Below, in pieces: positions 1 to 9,270 of a stretch of 64,000 nucleotides of DNA (the stretch's first letter is position 1; each line of letters opens with the position of its first letter). Source of the DNA: Caldicellulosiruptor acetigenus (GTDB taxonomy: Bacteria > Bacillota > Thermoanaerobacteria > Caldicellulosiruptorales > Caldicellulosiruptoraceae); NCBI RefSeq assembly GCF_026914305.1, contig NZ_CP113866.1, positions 1,925,501-1,989,500 on the forward strand, written 5' to 3'. Under the pieces are notes generated by a model. It searched no databases and was not told where the DNA came from. It was given only the letters and a program-made list of their open reading frames with translations. A program made the translations under genes and the position numbers.

Positions 1-803
1 TAATAATCCTCAGATGTCACATCCACATTTGTTCTTATCCCAAGGGCAATTTTGCCCTGATTTACCTCCATTTCTTCTGTTACATATCTTGTTTTTTCAA
101 ATGGAATGTTTATAGAAAAATCATTGTGTACACTCTCTCTTTTTTCATCTCCAAAAACCTCTAATGCTTTTGAAACTGCCCATTCTTTATCATAGTCACC
201 ATAGACAAACACGTACATAGGCTTTTTGGTAACAACCTCTTGGTACTGTGAAAATAGTTTTTCTTTTGTGATGGTATGCAAGTCATTAACATTTCCTTTT
301 TCATAAAGAGCATAGTTTTGCCCCTCAAACATAATCTCTATACACCTGTCAATTGCATATTGGACCTTGTCGTTTATCCTGCTTTCAATCTCCTGTTTTA
401 GATTGTTCTTCTCTTGCAAGATAGCATCTTCTTCAAAGCCACCACCATATTTTATTGGACCATATATGATATCATACAAAAACTGTAGTGCTTTGGTGTA
501 AAGGTTTTCCCCTGCAAATCTATCGTTTAAAAAGCTTATTGCAAATGAAATTGCCTGCAGGTCACCCTTTTTATCCACATCAATGCTCAAAGATGCACCA
601 TACATATTGTCCAAAAATCTATTTATTTCTTTCATATCCTTGTACTTGTTGTTTCCTCTTATTAAAACCATCGGAAATAGAGCATTTAATGTATTTTTCT
701 CCCTTTCAAGCTTGTCTATAAAGGTAACCGCAATTCTATTTATTTTGAACCTGTCATCACAAAACGCCATATAAAAATTGTTGTTTTTCTCTTTCTTTTG
801 CAT
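1..803 (-). CDS. M16 peptidase-like protein, YfmF type (partial, C-terminus outside window)
   Basis: The reverse strand is open from an ATG at 803 to the left window edge, giving about 267 residues. A good ribosome site (AGGAG) lies seven bases before the ATG. The protein resembles insulinase-like (M16) peptidases of the YfmF/YmfF branch: a long helical segment rich in charged residues follows a QEKNNLKQEIESRINDK-like stretch near residue 140. I do not find the HxxEH zinc motif in the visible part. In Firmicutes YfmF-type proteins are the usually non-catalytic partner of YfmH-type M16 subunits, linked in some species to EF-P modification. The C-terminal third and any YfmH partner would lie to the left. 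Family assignment is by recognition and is moderately sure. Confidence 0.75.
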   Translation of the reverse strand, partial: MQKKEKNNNFYMAFCDDRFKINRIAVTFIDKLEREKNTLNALFPMVLIRGNNKYKDMKEINRFLDNMYGASLSIDVDKKGDLQAISFAISFLNDRFAGENLYTKALQFLYDIIYGPIKYGGGFEEDAILQEKNNLKQEIESRINDKVQYAIDRCIEIMFEGQNYALYEKGNVNDLHTITKEKLFSQYQEVVTKKPMYVFVYGDYDKEWAVSKALEVFGDEKRESVHNDFSINIPFEKTRYVTEEMEVNQGKIALGIRTNVDVTSEDY

Positions 804-897
804 CTTACCATCTCCTCAAAAGACTACTTGTTAAAAACTCATTTTCTCAATTTTATTTTACCCTTTTTTTGCAAATCCATCAACAAATTTGCCATCT

Positions 898-1299
898 TCA
901 GAGTTCAGAAGATATTATCTCTTCAAATTTTAAAAGTAACTTTCTAAATAACTCTACGTACTCAAATTTAATGTTTTGATAAATCTTCTGAGCCATTTTT
1001 TGGTTATATAAATGTGAAGTCATATTTCTATCCGAAAGCATTTTAAGCCACTTGTCACCGTCTTCTATAATGCCGTTTTGATATGCATACTTTATAACGC
1101 CCCGTGGATTGTTAATCTCTAAACCAGTATACTTCAAATATTCCCTCATTAACTTCCACGAAAGTTCAAAGACAAATTCAAACCTCTGGATTGCCCCATC
1201 CATAATGATGTCCTTGTCTGGCTCTATACTTATACCTTCTTCCAACCTTTTTAGAGCATTCTTAAAATCTTCAAACTTCTCTACTATTCTCTCTTTCAT
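898..1299 (-). CDS. hepT: HepT-like HEPN toxin / nucleotidyltransferase substrate-binding protein (HI0074 family)
   Basis: This 133-residue all-alpha protein matches the HI0074-type nucleotidyltransferase substrate-binding family, which shares the HEPN fold. Residues 91-98 read RNMTSHLY, the RX4HXY motif (R91, H96, Y98) that forms the RNase active site of HepT toxins. The upstream gene encodes a minimal nucleotidyltransferase and overlaps this one by 29 bases, so the two are co-translated. The start ATG sits inside the upstream gene behind AAGGAG. In characterised MntA-HepT pairs the transferase neutralises the toxin by adding AMP groups to the motif tyrosine. Toxicity here is inference from motif and context; many HI0074 homologues have no tested function. 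Confidence 0.82.
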   Translation of the reverse strand: MKERIVEKFEDFKNALKRLEEGISIEPDKDIIMDGAIQRFEFVFELSWKLMREYLKYTGLEINNPRGVIKYAYQNGIIEDGDKWLKMLSDRNMTSHLYNQKMAQKIYQNIKFEYVELFRKLLLKFEEIISSEL

Positions 1300-1600
1300 A
1301 TATAACTACTCCTTCTTTTATAATACTGTCTTTGAGACTTTCTTTTGTAATACTACTGAACACAACAATATCAAACAATAATATTGTATCAACTTCTTCT
1401 AATTCATCCTCAATTCTGTAAATCAGGTTTTCACCATCATCTTCAAGCCAAATACATATATCTACGTCAGAAGTTTTCTTGTGGTCTCCCCTTGCCCTTG
1501 AACCAAATATACAAACCTTTTTAACTTGCTTATATTTTTTAAAAATTTCGATAATCTTATCCAAGATGTCTTTCTCAATCCCAAACTTTTTGGTTTCCAC
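1271..1600 (-). CDS. mntA: MntA-like minimal nucleotidyltransferase (antitoxin candidate)
   Basis: A small nucleotidyltransferase of the pol-beta superfamily. It has the GSX10DXD signature: G37, S38, D49 and D51 counted from the longest frame. The frame opens with GTG at 1612, but the ribosome site AAGGTGAG overlaps that codon and is correctly spaced for the GTG at 1600, so I start there (about 109 residues). Its 3' end overlaps hepT by 29 bases. In type VII toxin-antitoxin pairs this protein AMPylates HepT. Upstream lies the gatB terminator, so the pair probably has its own promoter or depends on read-through from gatCAB. No DNA-binding domain is present. Confidence 0.85.
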   Translation of the reverse strand: METKKFGIEKDILDKIIEIFKKYKQVKKVCIFGSRARGDHKKTSDVDICIWLEDDGENLIYRIEDELEEVDTILLFDIVVFSSITKESLKDSIIKEGVVIYERENSREV

Positions 1601-1636
1601 TTTTATTCTCACCTTTTCAAAAAATTTAAAAAAGAG

Positions 1637-1670
1637 GGAGCTTTCTTTTGAATGTTCTCAAGAAAGCTCC
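1637..1670 (-). terminator. Rho-independent terminator after gatB
   Basis: An 11-bp perfect stem (GGAGCTTTCTT with its complement, arms 1660-1670 and 1637-1647) and a 12-base loop lie just after the gatB stop. On the minus strand the stem is followed by CTCTTTTTT. It separates the gatCAB operon from the mntA-hepT pair. Confidence 0.85.
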
Positions 1671-1681
1671 TTTTCTGAAGT

Positions 1682-3124
1682 TTAGATTTTCTCAAGCTCT
1701 TCTTTTAAGATTTCATTTACAAGCTGTGGGTTTGCCTTGCCTTTTGTTATCTTCATAACTTGGCCCACCAAAAATCCAAATGCCTTGTCTTTACCATTTT
1801 TATAATCCTCTACTGATTTTGGATTATTTGCTATTGCCTGTCTGACAGCATCTAAAATTACGTTCCTATCTGTTATCTGAACAAGCCCTTTTTCTTTTAC
1901 AATAACCTCTGGGTCTTTGCCTGTTTCAAACATCTCTTCAAAGACTTGTTTTGCAATGGTGTTTGAAATTGTCTTGTTATCAACAAGGTTAATAAGGCTT
2001 GCAAGCTGGTTTGGCTTAATCTTTATATTGTCAATTTCCTCAGGTTCTAACCCTTTGTCATTTAAGATTCTCATAATCTCTCCCATCACCCAGTTGCTTG
2101 CAGCCTTTATGTTTTGCGTATATTTTATACACTCTTCAAAAAAGCTTGCTATAGCCTTTGATGAAGTCAGAACACCGGCATCATATTCTGGAAGCCCATA
2201 CTCTTTTATATACCTTTCCTTTTTCTGGTCAGGAAGCTCAGGAATTCTTTTCCTAATCTCCTCAATCCACTCTTCGTCTACAATTATAGGTGGAAGGTCA
2301 GGCTCTGGGAAATACCTGTAGTCATGCGCTTCTTCTTTTGTCCTCATAGATAAACTTATGCCTTTTGCATCATCCCAGCGCCTTGTCTCCTGAACAACAA
2401 CACCACCGCTTTCTAATACCTCTATTTGCCTTCTTGCCTCATATTCTATTGCCCTCACAACAGACCTGAAAGAGTTTAAGTTTTTCATTTCTGTTCTTGT
2501 ACCAAATTCTTTTGAACCTTTTGGGCGCACAGACAGGTTTACATCCACCCTGAGCGAACCTTCCTGCATCTTGCAGTCAGAAACCTCTGTGTATTGCAAA
2601 ATTGCTTTTAGCTTTTCAAGGAAAACTCGTGTCTCTTCGCTTGAACGCAAATCTGGCTCTGTAACAATCTCAATCAAAGGAACACCGCACCTGTTAAAAT
2701 CAACAAGACTACCTTCTTCCCACTGGTCATGAAGAAGTTTTCCAGCATCCTCTTCTATGTGAATTCTCTTTATTCCTATTCTCTTTTTTTGCCCATTTAC
2801 TTCAATGTCTATATAACCATTGTAACAGAGCGGCAAGTCATACTGCGAAATCTGGTAAGCCTTTGGAAGGTCAGGATAAAAATAATTTTTCCTGTCCTGC
2901 TTACTATATCTTGCTATCTGGCAGTTTGTTGCAAGACCTGCCATTATGGTATATTCAACCGCCTTTTTGTTCAAAACTGGCAAAACTCCTGGCATACCAG
3001 TGCAAATAGGACAGCAGTGGGTATTTGGTTCACCGCCAAACTCTGTTGTACAGCTGCAAAATATCTTTGATTTTGTCGCAAGCTCAGCATGGACCTCTAA
3101 ACCTATCACAACCTCATATTCCAT
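1682..3124 (-). CDS. gatB: Asp-tRNA(Asn)/Glu-tRNA(Gln) amidotransferase subunit B
   Basis: At 480 residues this is full length for GatB, the kinase subunit of the GatCAB amidotransferase. GatB binds the misacylated tRNA and phosphorylates Glu or Asp before ammonia transfer. The N-terminal IGLEVHAEL motif and a cysteine cluster of CxC and CxxC type (about residues 22-41, a structural zinc site) are present. The GatB/Yqey tail domain occupies roughly the last 150 residues. It is the last gene of the gatC-gatA-gatB operon and is followed by a strong terminator. The presence of gatCAB implies the indirect route to Gln-tRNA and/or Asn-tRNA. Confidence 0.97.
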   Translation of the reverse strand: MEYEVVIGLEVHAELATKSKIFCSCTTEFGGEPNTHCCPICTGMPGVLPVLNKKAVEYTIMAGLATNCQIARYSKQDRKNYFYPDLPKAYQISQYDLPLCYNGYIDIEVNGQKKRIGIKRIHIEEDAGKLLHDQWEEGSLVDFNRCGVPLIEIVTEPDLRSSEETRVFLEKLKAILQYTEVSDCKMQEGSLRVDVNLSVRPKGSKEFGTRTEMKNLNSFRSVVRAIEYEARRQIEVLESGGVVVQETRRWDDAKGISLSMRTKEEAHDYRYFPEPDLPPIIVDEEWIEEIRKRIPELPDQKKERYIKEYGLPEYDAGVLTSSKAIASFFEECIKYTQNIKAASNWVMGEIMRILNDKGLEPEEIDNIKIKPNQLASLINLVDNKTISNTIAKQVFEEMFETGKDPEVIVKEKGLVQITDRNVILDAVRQAIANNPKSVEDYKNGKDKAFGFLVGQVMKITKGKANPQLVNEILKEELEKI

Positions 3125-3175
3125 CTTCTTTTTTCACCTCTTGCTAAAATAATGCTTTTTTACAGAGAAAAAACT

Positions 3176-4636
3176 CTACAGATTTTTAGGTTTCAAATTC
3201 CTATAGCCACTGTTTTGTTCATAGGTATATGCAACTCTCAATATCGTCTGTTCATCAAACGCCTTGCCTATAATCTGAAGACCTATTGGAAGGCCTTTGC
3301 TGTCAAAACCGCACGGAATAGATATTGCAGGAAGCCCTGCAATGTTAACTGGCACTGTGCATATATCCGACATATACATCTCAAGCGGGTTTGAAACTCT
3401 TTCACCTATTTTAAATGCTGTTGTTGGGCTTGTAGGAGTAATTATTACATCATATTTCTGGAAAGCTTCATCAAATGCCCGCTTAATCAATGTCCTTACC
3501 TGCAATCCTTTTTTGTAGTATGCATCATAGTATCCAGCAGAAAGCGCATATGTCCCAAGCATAATCCTTCTTTTTACCTCTGCGCCAAATCCCTCTGACC
3601 TTGTCTTTTTGTATAAATCAATTAGGTCGTCATAGTTTTGTGTTCGATATCCATATTTGATTCCATCATATCTTGCCAAGTTTGAGCTTGCCTCAGATGA
3701 AGCAATAATATAGTAAGTTGGAAGAGCATACTCCACAATTGGTATTGAAAACTCTTCGTACTGTGCACCAAGAGATTTTAAAAGCTCAAGTGCTTTCTCA
3801 ACAGCTTTTTTTACCTCATCGTTTACTCCTTTTTCCATATATTCTCTTGGAACTCCTATCTTGAGCCCTTTTACATCGTTTTTAAGCGCCTTTGTAAAGT
3901 CAGGAACCTCAATTGGTGCTGATGTTGCATCATATGGGTCATGTCCGCATATGATGTTCATTGCAATTGCACAGTCCTCAACATCTTTCGTCAAAGGTCC
4001 TATCTGGTCAAGAGAGGACGCAAATGCAACAAGTCCAAATCGCGAAACCCTTCCATAGGTTGGCTTCATACCAACAACTCCACAAAGTGAAGCTGGCTGT
4101 CTGATAGACCCACCTGTGTCAGAACCAAGGGTGAAAAATGCTTCATCTGCCGCAACAGCCGCAGCAGACCCACCGCTTGAGCCACCTGGCACTCTTTCCA
4201 AATCCCACGGGTTTCTTGTTGTGTGGAAAGCAGAGTTTTCTGTTGATGAGCCCATTGCAAACTCGTCCATATTGAGCTTGCCCAAAAGTGTCATGTCATT
4301 TTCTTTTAGCTTTTTTACAACAGTTGCATCGTAAGGTGGAACAAAGTTGTAAAGGATTTTTGAGGCACAAGTTGTCTTAATTCCATCTGTACACAGGTTG
4401 TCTTTGAGAGCAATTGGAAGCCCATATAAGCTTCCAACCTGTTCACCCTTGGCAATTTTCTCATCAATCTTTTTCGCATTTTCTAAAGCCTGTTCTTCTG
4501 TGATTGTTATATACGACTTTACCTTATCTTCAACCTGTTTAATTCTCTCAAGAACACTTTCAACAACCTCTTGGCATTTTACTTCTTTTTTCTTTATAAG
4601 TTCAATTGCTTCATGTGCAGTCAGTTTGTAGAGCAT
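3176..4636 (-). CDS. gatA: Asp-tRNA(Asn)/Glu-tRNA(Gln) amidotransferase subunit A
   Basis: This 486-residue amidase-signature protein releases ammonia from glutamine and channels it to GatB. The catalytic Ser-cisSer-Lys triad is visible: K78 in ALKDN, S153 in GGSSGG and S177 in DTGGS. The start gives the usual N-terminus, a short helical segment before the amidase core. It sits 30 bases after gatC and 51 bases before gatB on the same strand, the standard operon order. Nothing unusual is seen. Confidence 0.97.
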   Translation of the reverse strand: MLYKLTAHEAIELIKKKEVKCQEVVESVLERIKQVEDKVKSYITITEEQALENAKKIDEKIAKGEQVGSLYGLPIALKDNLCTDGIKTTCASKILYNFVPPYDATVVKKLKENDMTLLGKLNMDEFAMGSSTENSAFHTTRNPWDLERVPGGSSGGSAAAVAADEAFFTLGSDTGGSIRQPASLCGVVGMKPTYGRVSRFGLVAFASSLDQIGPLTKDVEDCAIAMNIICGHDPYDATSAPIEVPDFTKALKNDVKGLKIGVPREYMEKGVNDEVKKAVEKALELLKSLGAQYEEFSIPIVEYALPTYYIIASSEASSNLARYDGIKYGYRTQNYDDLIDLYKKTRSEGFGAEVKRRIMLGTYALSAGYYDAYYKKGLQVRTLIKRAFDEAFQKYDVIITPTSPTTAFKIGERVSNPLEMYMSDICTVPVNIAGLPAISIPCGFDSKGLPIGLQIIGKAFDEQTILRVAYTYEQNSGYRNLKPKNL

Positions 4637-4666
4637 CTTTTGTTTAGCCTCCTTACAAATAAAGAT

Positions 4667-4951
4667 TTATTCCACAATTTTCGGAACTTTTATACAAACA
4701 TCGTCGTGGGAAGGAGCGTTTTGTAAAATCTTTTCGCGCGGATACGAAGGTTTTACCTCATCGCTTCTAAACACATTGTAAAGGTTAAGAACATGTGCGG
4801 TTGGTTCAACATCCTTTGTGTCAAGGTCAGATAGCTTATTTGCAAACTCGATTATAGCCCCAAGCTCTTTTGTCATCTTCTCTATTTCTTCTTCAGTTAA
4901 TGTCAGCCTTGCAAGGTTTGCAACATATTCAACATCATCTCTTGTAATCAT
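4667..4951 (-). CDS. gatC: Asp-tRNA(Asn)/Glu-tRNA(Gln) amidotransferase subunit C
   Basis: This 94-residue GatC is the first gene of the gatCAB operon. It is the small belt subunit that stabilises the GatA-GatB interface. The N-terminal pattern with VANLARLTL and the late DVEPTAHV segment are typical of the family, and the length is normal. An AAAGGAGATGAG ribosome site precedes the ATG, and a sigma-A-like promoter is found about 50 bases upstream. Confidence 0.96.
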   Translation of the reverse strand: MITRDDVEYVANLARLTLTEEEIEKMTKELGAIIEFANKLSDLDTKDVEPTAHVLNLYNVFRSDEVKPSYPREKILQNAPSHDDVCIKVPKIVE

Positions 4952-5001
4952 GTCTTATCTCATCTCCTTTTGTTTTAAAAACTTTTTTGCTACTCTTTTT
5001 T

Positions 5002-5030
5002 ATTTTATAGTAAAAAAATCTCATTATCAA
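5002..5030 (-). promoter_or_regulatory. Probable sigma-A promoter for gatCAB
   Basis: On the minus strand TTGATA (5025-5030) is followed after 17 bases by TAAAAT (5002-5007). The position, 50 bases before gatC and with no other gene between, fits the operon promoter. An alternative -10 (TATAAA) overlaps it by two bases. Confidence 0.55.
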
Positions 5031-5351
5031 GGAAAAAGAAGAAGAGCATCATCTAAAAAAATAAAGCCTCCCACTTAGGCTCTTATACTCTTTCAATACT
5101 AAGAAGGAAGCTTTTGGTATTAATATCTATATACCTTTTACAATTTCACAGATCTAAAGTATTTGTATAAAAATCCTCTGCTCGCATCAATTTTTATCTC
5201 TTAACCTAATTTTAATAAATTATCTTCCCACATAGCCAATTGGTATGTTTGTGGGTTGTTGCAATAATTTTATCTCCAACTTTTTCAATTTTAGCATGAA
5301 GTTGTTGAATAAAAGATATAACCAATGTAAGTAAAAATATTACTCCCTGCT

Positions 5352-5690
5352 AAAGAAAGTAAAGCTGATTGGAATAAAGCTTTTGAAGACCTGATAAATC
5401 ATGATCTTAAACTAGTTTTAGTAATTGTAATCGATGATTTCCCAAGGATTATCATGAATATAAAAGCTATACAATAATATGCGGACTATTAACTCTTTTT
5501 TTTTCATTTACAGAAAAATATCCACAAATACATGAGCAAAGTTGATTCCGCAGAATTTAATAGAGAATCTAACAAAATAAAGTTCTCTTCTTCCTTTGAT
5601 GAAGCTATTTATAAATTTTGTAACCTTTGCAGAAAATTAAAGAGTAAATATAGTTGATATATGGACCTTTTTATGGAGAAAGCAGAAGGT
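5352..5690 (+). pseudogene. Decayed fragment of an IS256-type transposase
   Basis: The plus strand can be read as broken pieces of the same transposase that is intact at 29275-30504. A stretch corresponding to KADWNKAFEDLI through DDFPRII is followed by stops and a frameshift, then pieces matching the segment around HMSKEDASAFNKSLDK and the DFDEAV region. Only the middle of the gene survives and no terminal repeats are left, so this is an old remnant. The flanking bases to 5968 look like random AT-rich sequence. It marks this gap, next to the peptide cluster, as a repeated insertion site. Confidence 0.75.
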
Positions 5691-5968
5691 AAGGTTATTG
5701 TTGTTTCTAATAATTTTAAATTAATACAATATTTGCTTTTGTTTTTTTAGAAAAGCAAATTATCTTTCAAACTTTCCATTCGGAAATTTTACCACCGAAT
5801 GATAGTGAAATAGTAAAATAAGTAAATTTTTCACTTTAATATATGCGTAATAATTGGAACGATTTTGGTGTTTTAGTGTTTATTGTTAACAGCTACTCTA
5901 ACAAGTACATAAGAAATTGTAATAGAAACTAATCATGTTATACTGTCAACACAATAAAAATTTAATAA
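5691..5968. other. Gene-free AT-rich gap
   Basis: No plausible reading frame, strong hairpin or repeat was found here. It lies between the decayed transposase and the end of the permease gene. I also see no clear terminator for the permease. Confidence 0.5.
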
Positions 5969-7207
5969 TCAGCTTAATTTTAAGAACAGGCCTTGGAGAA
6001 TTATTACGCTACATAACAATAAGAACTTAACTTTTTCCTTTTGCCAAAAAATTTTTAACGCAAAAAACAGGAGTGAATCTAATACTAAATACCAAATTAC
6101 TTTGTAATACCATGACGGTTGTAAAAAAGCAAGTAGTAAGAGGTTCAAAAGTATATTAAAAAGTACGAAAAACACCGCAGAAAATGTTAATTGTAAGATG
6201 TTCAATCTGTGCATATAAAAATACATATGCCCTTTTGTGTCCATCAAATAGAATAATAAAAGGTAAAATAACATAAAGCTATGATTGATAAAATAGCAAT
6301 ATAGTTGTACACTTAATTGCAATTTTGGCAGAGTAATGGCTGATAATACTATTATTAGTAATAGTAGTATTAATTGCTTTAAATAGACTCTTTTTAAAAT
6401 CAAAAATTGGTTTAAAAAAATATTAAAGGGAAATGACAATAACAAATCACAAGATTTCTTTTCACCAAAATCAATCAACTTTTTGTATTCTTCACCCACT
6501 TCTACAAGCAATCCCCAGTCACCTCTTGCAAATCCCCAGTTAGATTTATATATTATTTTGCCATAATTTAGAAATTTTTGTATATCAACGTTTTTTAAAA
6601 TTACAGGTATTAATAATATTTCAACTACTAAAAATACAAGAAGAACCTTTTTTTCTAAAACGTAAATTAATAAAATAAAAGTTAACAACGATAACGTTTT
6701 TATTAAGAAAGAATATTTTGAATAAAAAGTAAACGAGCAAATAAACTTGATCAACTCAGAAAAAATATCTGTTACAATAAATAGAAGAAAAATTTCCTTT
6801 GTTCCAAAATAATATACACTATTACTAAATAAGTATACTGCGATTTTATATAAAAAGTAAAATAAAAGACTTCTCGAAATTAAGTAATTAATAAATCTAA
6901 TTATTACTGCAAGTCCAAGTCTATAAGTTTTTTGTGAATAAAAATGCATAAATGTAGGTATACAAATATATATGTTAGTATTTTTAGTTACAAATGTTTT
7001 TAACACAAAAAACAATATAACAGCTACGAAAACTATCCATCTATTTACAGCATGATTAAGTTTATTAGAAAAATCTATATCAACTAAACTTGGCAGTATC
7101 CCAAATAACAGTATCAATCCTAATATCAGTATTATCCCAAAACGCCTAAATACTAATATATTCATTCGCAGTTTATCTTTACATTCAATAAACAGCAACT
7201 TTAACAC
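5969..7207 (-). CDS. Multi-pass membrane protein, ABC exporter permease partner
   Basis: A 412-residue, very hydrophobic protein with roughly ten or more predicted membrane segments rich in Leu, Ile and Phe and with short charged loops. I recognise no precise family. One base separates it from the ABC ATPase gene upstream, so the two almost certainly form one transporter, and both follow the radical SAM maturase gene. The likely job is export of the modified peptide encoded at 9271-9402 or immunity to it. There is no peptidase (C39) domain, so leader removal would need another enzyme. Function is inferred only from context and topology. Confidence 0.7.
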   Translation of the reverse strand: MLKLLFIECKDKLRMNILVFRRFGIILILGLILLFGILPSLVDIDFSNKLNHAVNRWIVFVAVILFFVLKTFVTKNTNIYICIPTFMHFYSQKTYRLGLAVIIRFINYLISRSLLFYFLYKIAVYLFSNSVYYFGTKEIFLLFIVTDIFSELIKFICSFTFYSKYSFLIKTLSLLTFILLIYVLEKKVLLVFLVVEILLIPVILKNVDIQKFLNYGKIIYKSNWGFARGDWGLLVEVGEEYKKLIDFGEKKSCDLLLSFPFNIFLNQFLILKRVYLKQLILLLLIIVLSAITLPKLQLSVQLYCYFINHSFMLFYLLLFYLMDTKGHMYFYMHRLNILQLTFSAVFFVLFNILLNLLLLAFLQPSWYYKVIWYLVLDSLLFFALKIFWQKEKVKFLLLCSVIILQGLFLKLS

Positions 7208-7208
7208 T

Positions 7209-7850
7209 TTATTCTACTCTCCTTTTAAGTTGAATCTCTCTGTCTATTAAACTCTTTATATATTCAACTTCGTGCGAAGTTAATATTATAGTTTTTCCAC
7301 TCCTTTTTATTATGGATAATATCTCGGTTAAGGATTTAATAGAATCAGAATCTAAAAAATTAAATGGCTCGTCAGCTATTAATACTTCAAAATCTTTTAG
7401 TAAAGCACAACATAACATTACCTTTTGCTTATTACCCCTCGAAAGTTGAGAAGGCAAGTAATTTAAATATTCTTTTAATTTAAACACATTAACATAAATA
7501 CTTGTAATTTCTCTTGCATCCTCGCTTTTAAAACCATACATTGAGGCTATAAAGTTCAAATGCTCTTTTACTGTCAAACCCTCGTAAAAAATAGGCTCAT
7601 CAGGCATATAACTAATTGGATAATTATGTAATTTTATTTTTTTTAAGCTTATGTCTTTAAACTTTAACTCACCATCCCATATATTATCTAACTTTGCAAT
7701 AATATTTAGTAGTGTAGTCTTCCCTACTCCATTTGCTCCTCTTAAATAAACAAATTCATTTTGATATATTTTAAAACTCAGTTTATCTATAACTGTTTTA
7801 TTTCCAAATTTTTTTGTTAGTTCAGTGGCAATATAAAGTGGAATAGACAT
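7209..7850 (-). CDS. ABC transporter ATP-binding protein of the peptide cluster
   Basis: A 213-residue ABC ATPase. The Walker A motif GANGVGKTT is at residues 38-46 and Walker B is VLIADEP. The signature motif is LSRGN rather than LSGGQ, a change in the third position that is tolerated in several exporter ATPases. The D-loop and H-loop (LTSHE) are present. It lies 24 bases after the radical SAM gene and 1 base before the permease gene. With that gene it probably exports, or protects against, the peptide product. Confidence 0.9.
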   Translation of the reverse strand: MSIPLYIATELTKKFGNKTVIDKLSFKIYQNEFVYLRGANGVGKTTLLNIIAKLDNIWDGELKFKDISLKKIKLHNYPISYMPDEPIFYEGLTVKEHLNFIASMYGFKSEDAREITSIYVNVFKLKEYLNYLPSQLSRGNKQKVMLCCALLKDFEVLIADEPFNFLDSDSIKSLTEILSIIKRSGKTIILTSHEVEYIKSLIDREIQLKRRVE

Positions 7851-7874
7851 TATAATTACCCTCCGAAAAGTTAC

Positions 7875-9152
7875 TTAGTTAGTTCTTAGTTGTTCTTTCC
7901 ATCTACATTTATAAAAATCAAGAGAATATGCAACACCAGAGCAACTATGACAATATACCGAATTACGACACTCACTACATAATGCACTGCCTGGTGATTC
8001 TAAATTCTTTAATACATCCAATTTAGAGCTAGATAATATATTATAAAGACTATCAGTTCTCACATTTCCCAAATAGTATCTAAATGATGGACATGGAAAC
8101 ACATTGCCTTCAGAATCGATATATAATAATTGATATCCCGCACCACAGTTATTTTGTGATGCCAAAGTATCGGTTTTGAAATCTGCATCACCTACAAAAA
8201 AGTTCTCATCTTGATACTTCTTTTTCAAATTATTAACTATTTTTATAATATTTTCTAAAGGCATCTTTGGAAACAAATATTGATTCTCCTTTGCTTTTCC
8301 TAAATACATCAGAATTCCAAATCTAATTTGTTTTGCTCCTGACTTTTTAACAACTTCTGTTAACAAAGCCAACTCACTAAAATTTAACTGGTTTATCGTG
8401 CAGGCTACTACAGTATAAATATTTTTTTTATTCAATCTATTAATAGCTTCTAAAGCTCTTTTAAAAGAATCTTTTTTACCTCTTATTAAATCATGAGTCT
8501 CTTCTAATCCATCTATACTAATCTGAAATATTACATTTTTATATTCACCAATATTATTTACAAAATCATCAGTTATAAAATAGCCATTACTAATAACCGT
8601 AACTAATTTAAATTTTCTTGAAGCTTTTTCTATTATTTTTGTTAAATCCTTTCTTAGAGTAGGTTCTCCACCAGTAATTATCAATTTCATAACACCATAT
8701 TCCGACAAAAGTCCAAATATATCATTAATCTCATCCAATGTCAACTCCTTATGACTAATATCAACTTGATTATAGCAATGCAAACACTCAAAATTACATC
8801 TTTTCGTAACCTCAAGAGTTACCAAAGAGGGAACGTATAAATCAAAACTACCTTTAGCTTTTTGACATGATTTATCAATTTTTTCTCCTTTTATTTCAAC
8901 ATAGCCTTTTTCAATACATACATCTATGAAATTCTTTACAATATTGTTTACCTTGTCATGTGATTCATTATACTTTTTTGCTATAATATCTGAAATTTCA
9001 GAAAGCGTTTTAGATCCATCGCATAATTCCAAAATTTCGGCAGCAGTTTTGTTTATTAATTCTGTAGTAATTCCCATGCTATTAAAGCAATGTAATAATG
9101 AGTCTCCCTTTTGTTTAACAAGTATACAATTGTCCTTCAATATAGGATACAT
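7875..9152 (-). CDS. Radical SAM/SPASM peptide maturase with N-terminal PqqD-like domain
   Basis: This 425-residue protein has three parts. Residues 1-90 form a PqqD-like winged-helix recognition domain of the kind that binds leader peptides. Residues 110-300 are a radical SAM barrel with the 4Fe-4S motif C119-x3-C123-x2-C126. Residues 330-420 are a SPASM-type region with cysteines at 336, 354, 392, 395, 401, 404 and 416. Proteins of this build modify ribosomally made peptides, for example by thioether or C-C crosslinks. The gene directly follows a 43-residue Cys-containing ORF with a strong ribosome site. ABC transporter genes follow. The actual chemistry cannot be read from sequence. Confidence 0.92.
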   Translation of the reverse strand: MYPILKDNCILVKQKGDSLLHCFNSMGITTELINKTAAEILELCDGSKTLSEISDIIAKKYNESHDKVNNIVKNFIDVCIEKGYVEIKGEKIDKSCQKAKGSFDLYVPSLVTLEVTKRCNFECLHCYNQVDISHKELTLDEINDIFGLLSEYGVMKLIITGGEPTLRKDLTKIIEKASRKFKLVTVISNGYFITDDFVNNIGEYKNVIFQISIDGLEETHDLIRGKKDSFKRALEAINRLNKKNIYTVVACTINQLNFSELALLTEVVKKSGAKQIRFGILMYLGKAKENQYLFPKMPLENIIKIVNNLKKKYQDENFFVGDADFKTDTLASQNNCGAGYQLLYIDSEGNVFPCPSFRYYLGNVRTDSLYNILSSSKLDVLKNLESPGSALCSECRNSVYCHSCSGVAYSLDFYKCRWKEQLRTN

Positions 9153-9218
9153 GTTAATTTACCTCCACCAACAAATTTGCTTTAAATTTATAAACAAAAA
9201 TTTCAAAAAGACTTTAAA

Positions 9219-9248
9219 AGAGGAACCTCTTTACACTGAGGTTCCTCT
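9219..9248 (-). terminator. Hairpin between precursor peptide and maturase genes (partial terminator)
   Basis: A perfect 11-bp stem (arms AGAGGAACCTC at 9219-9229 and its complement at 9238-9248) with an 8-base loop, followed on the minus strand by CTTTTAAAGTCTTTTT. It lies 22 bases after the precursor stop. Such a leaky terminator would give much more precursor mRNA than maturase mRNA, as is common in peptide-modification operons. Confidence 0.75.
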
Positions 9249-9270
9249 CTACCTGTATTAAAATCACATA

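Noticed and set aside
5064..5082. AGCCT/AGGCT hairpin before gatC as a T-box or riboswitch
   Set aside because: Only five base pairs and no T-box core; it lies upstream of the likely promoter. Too weak to call.
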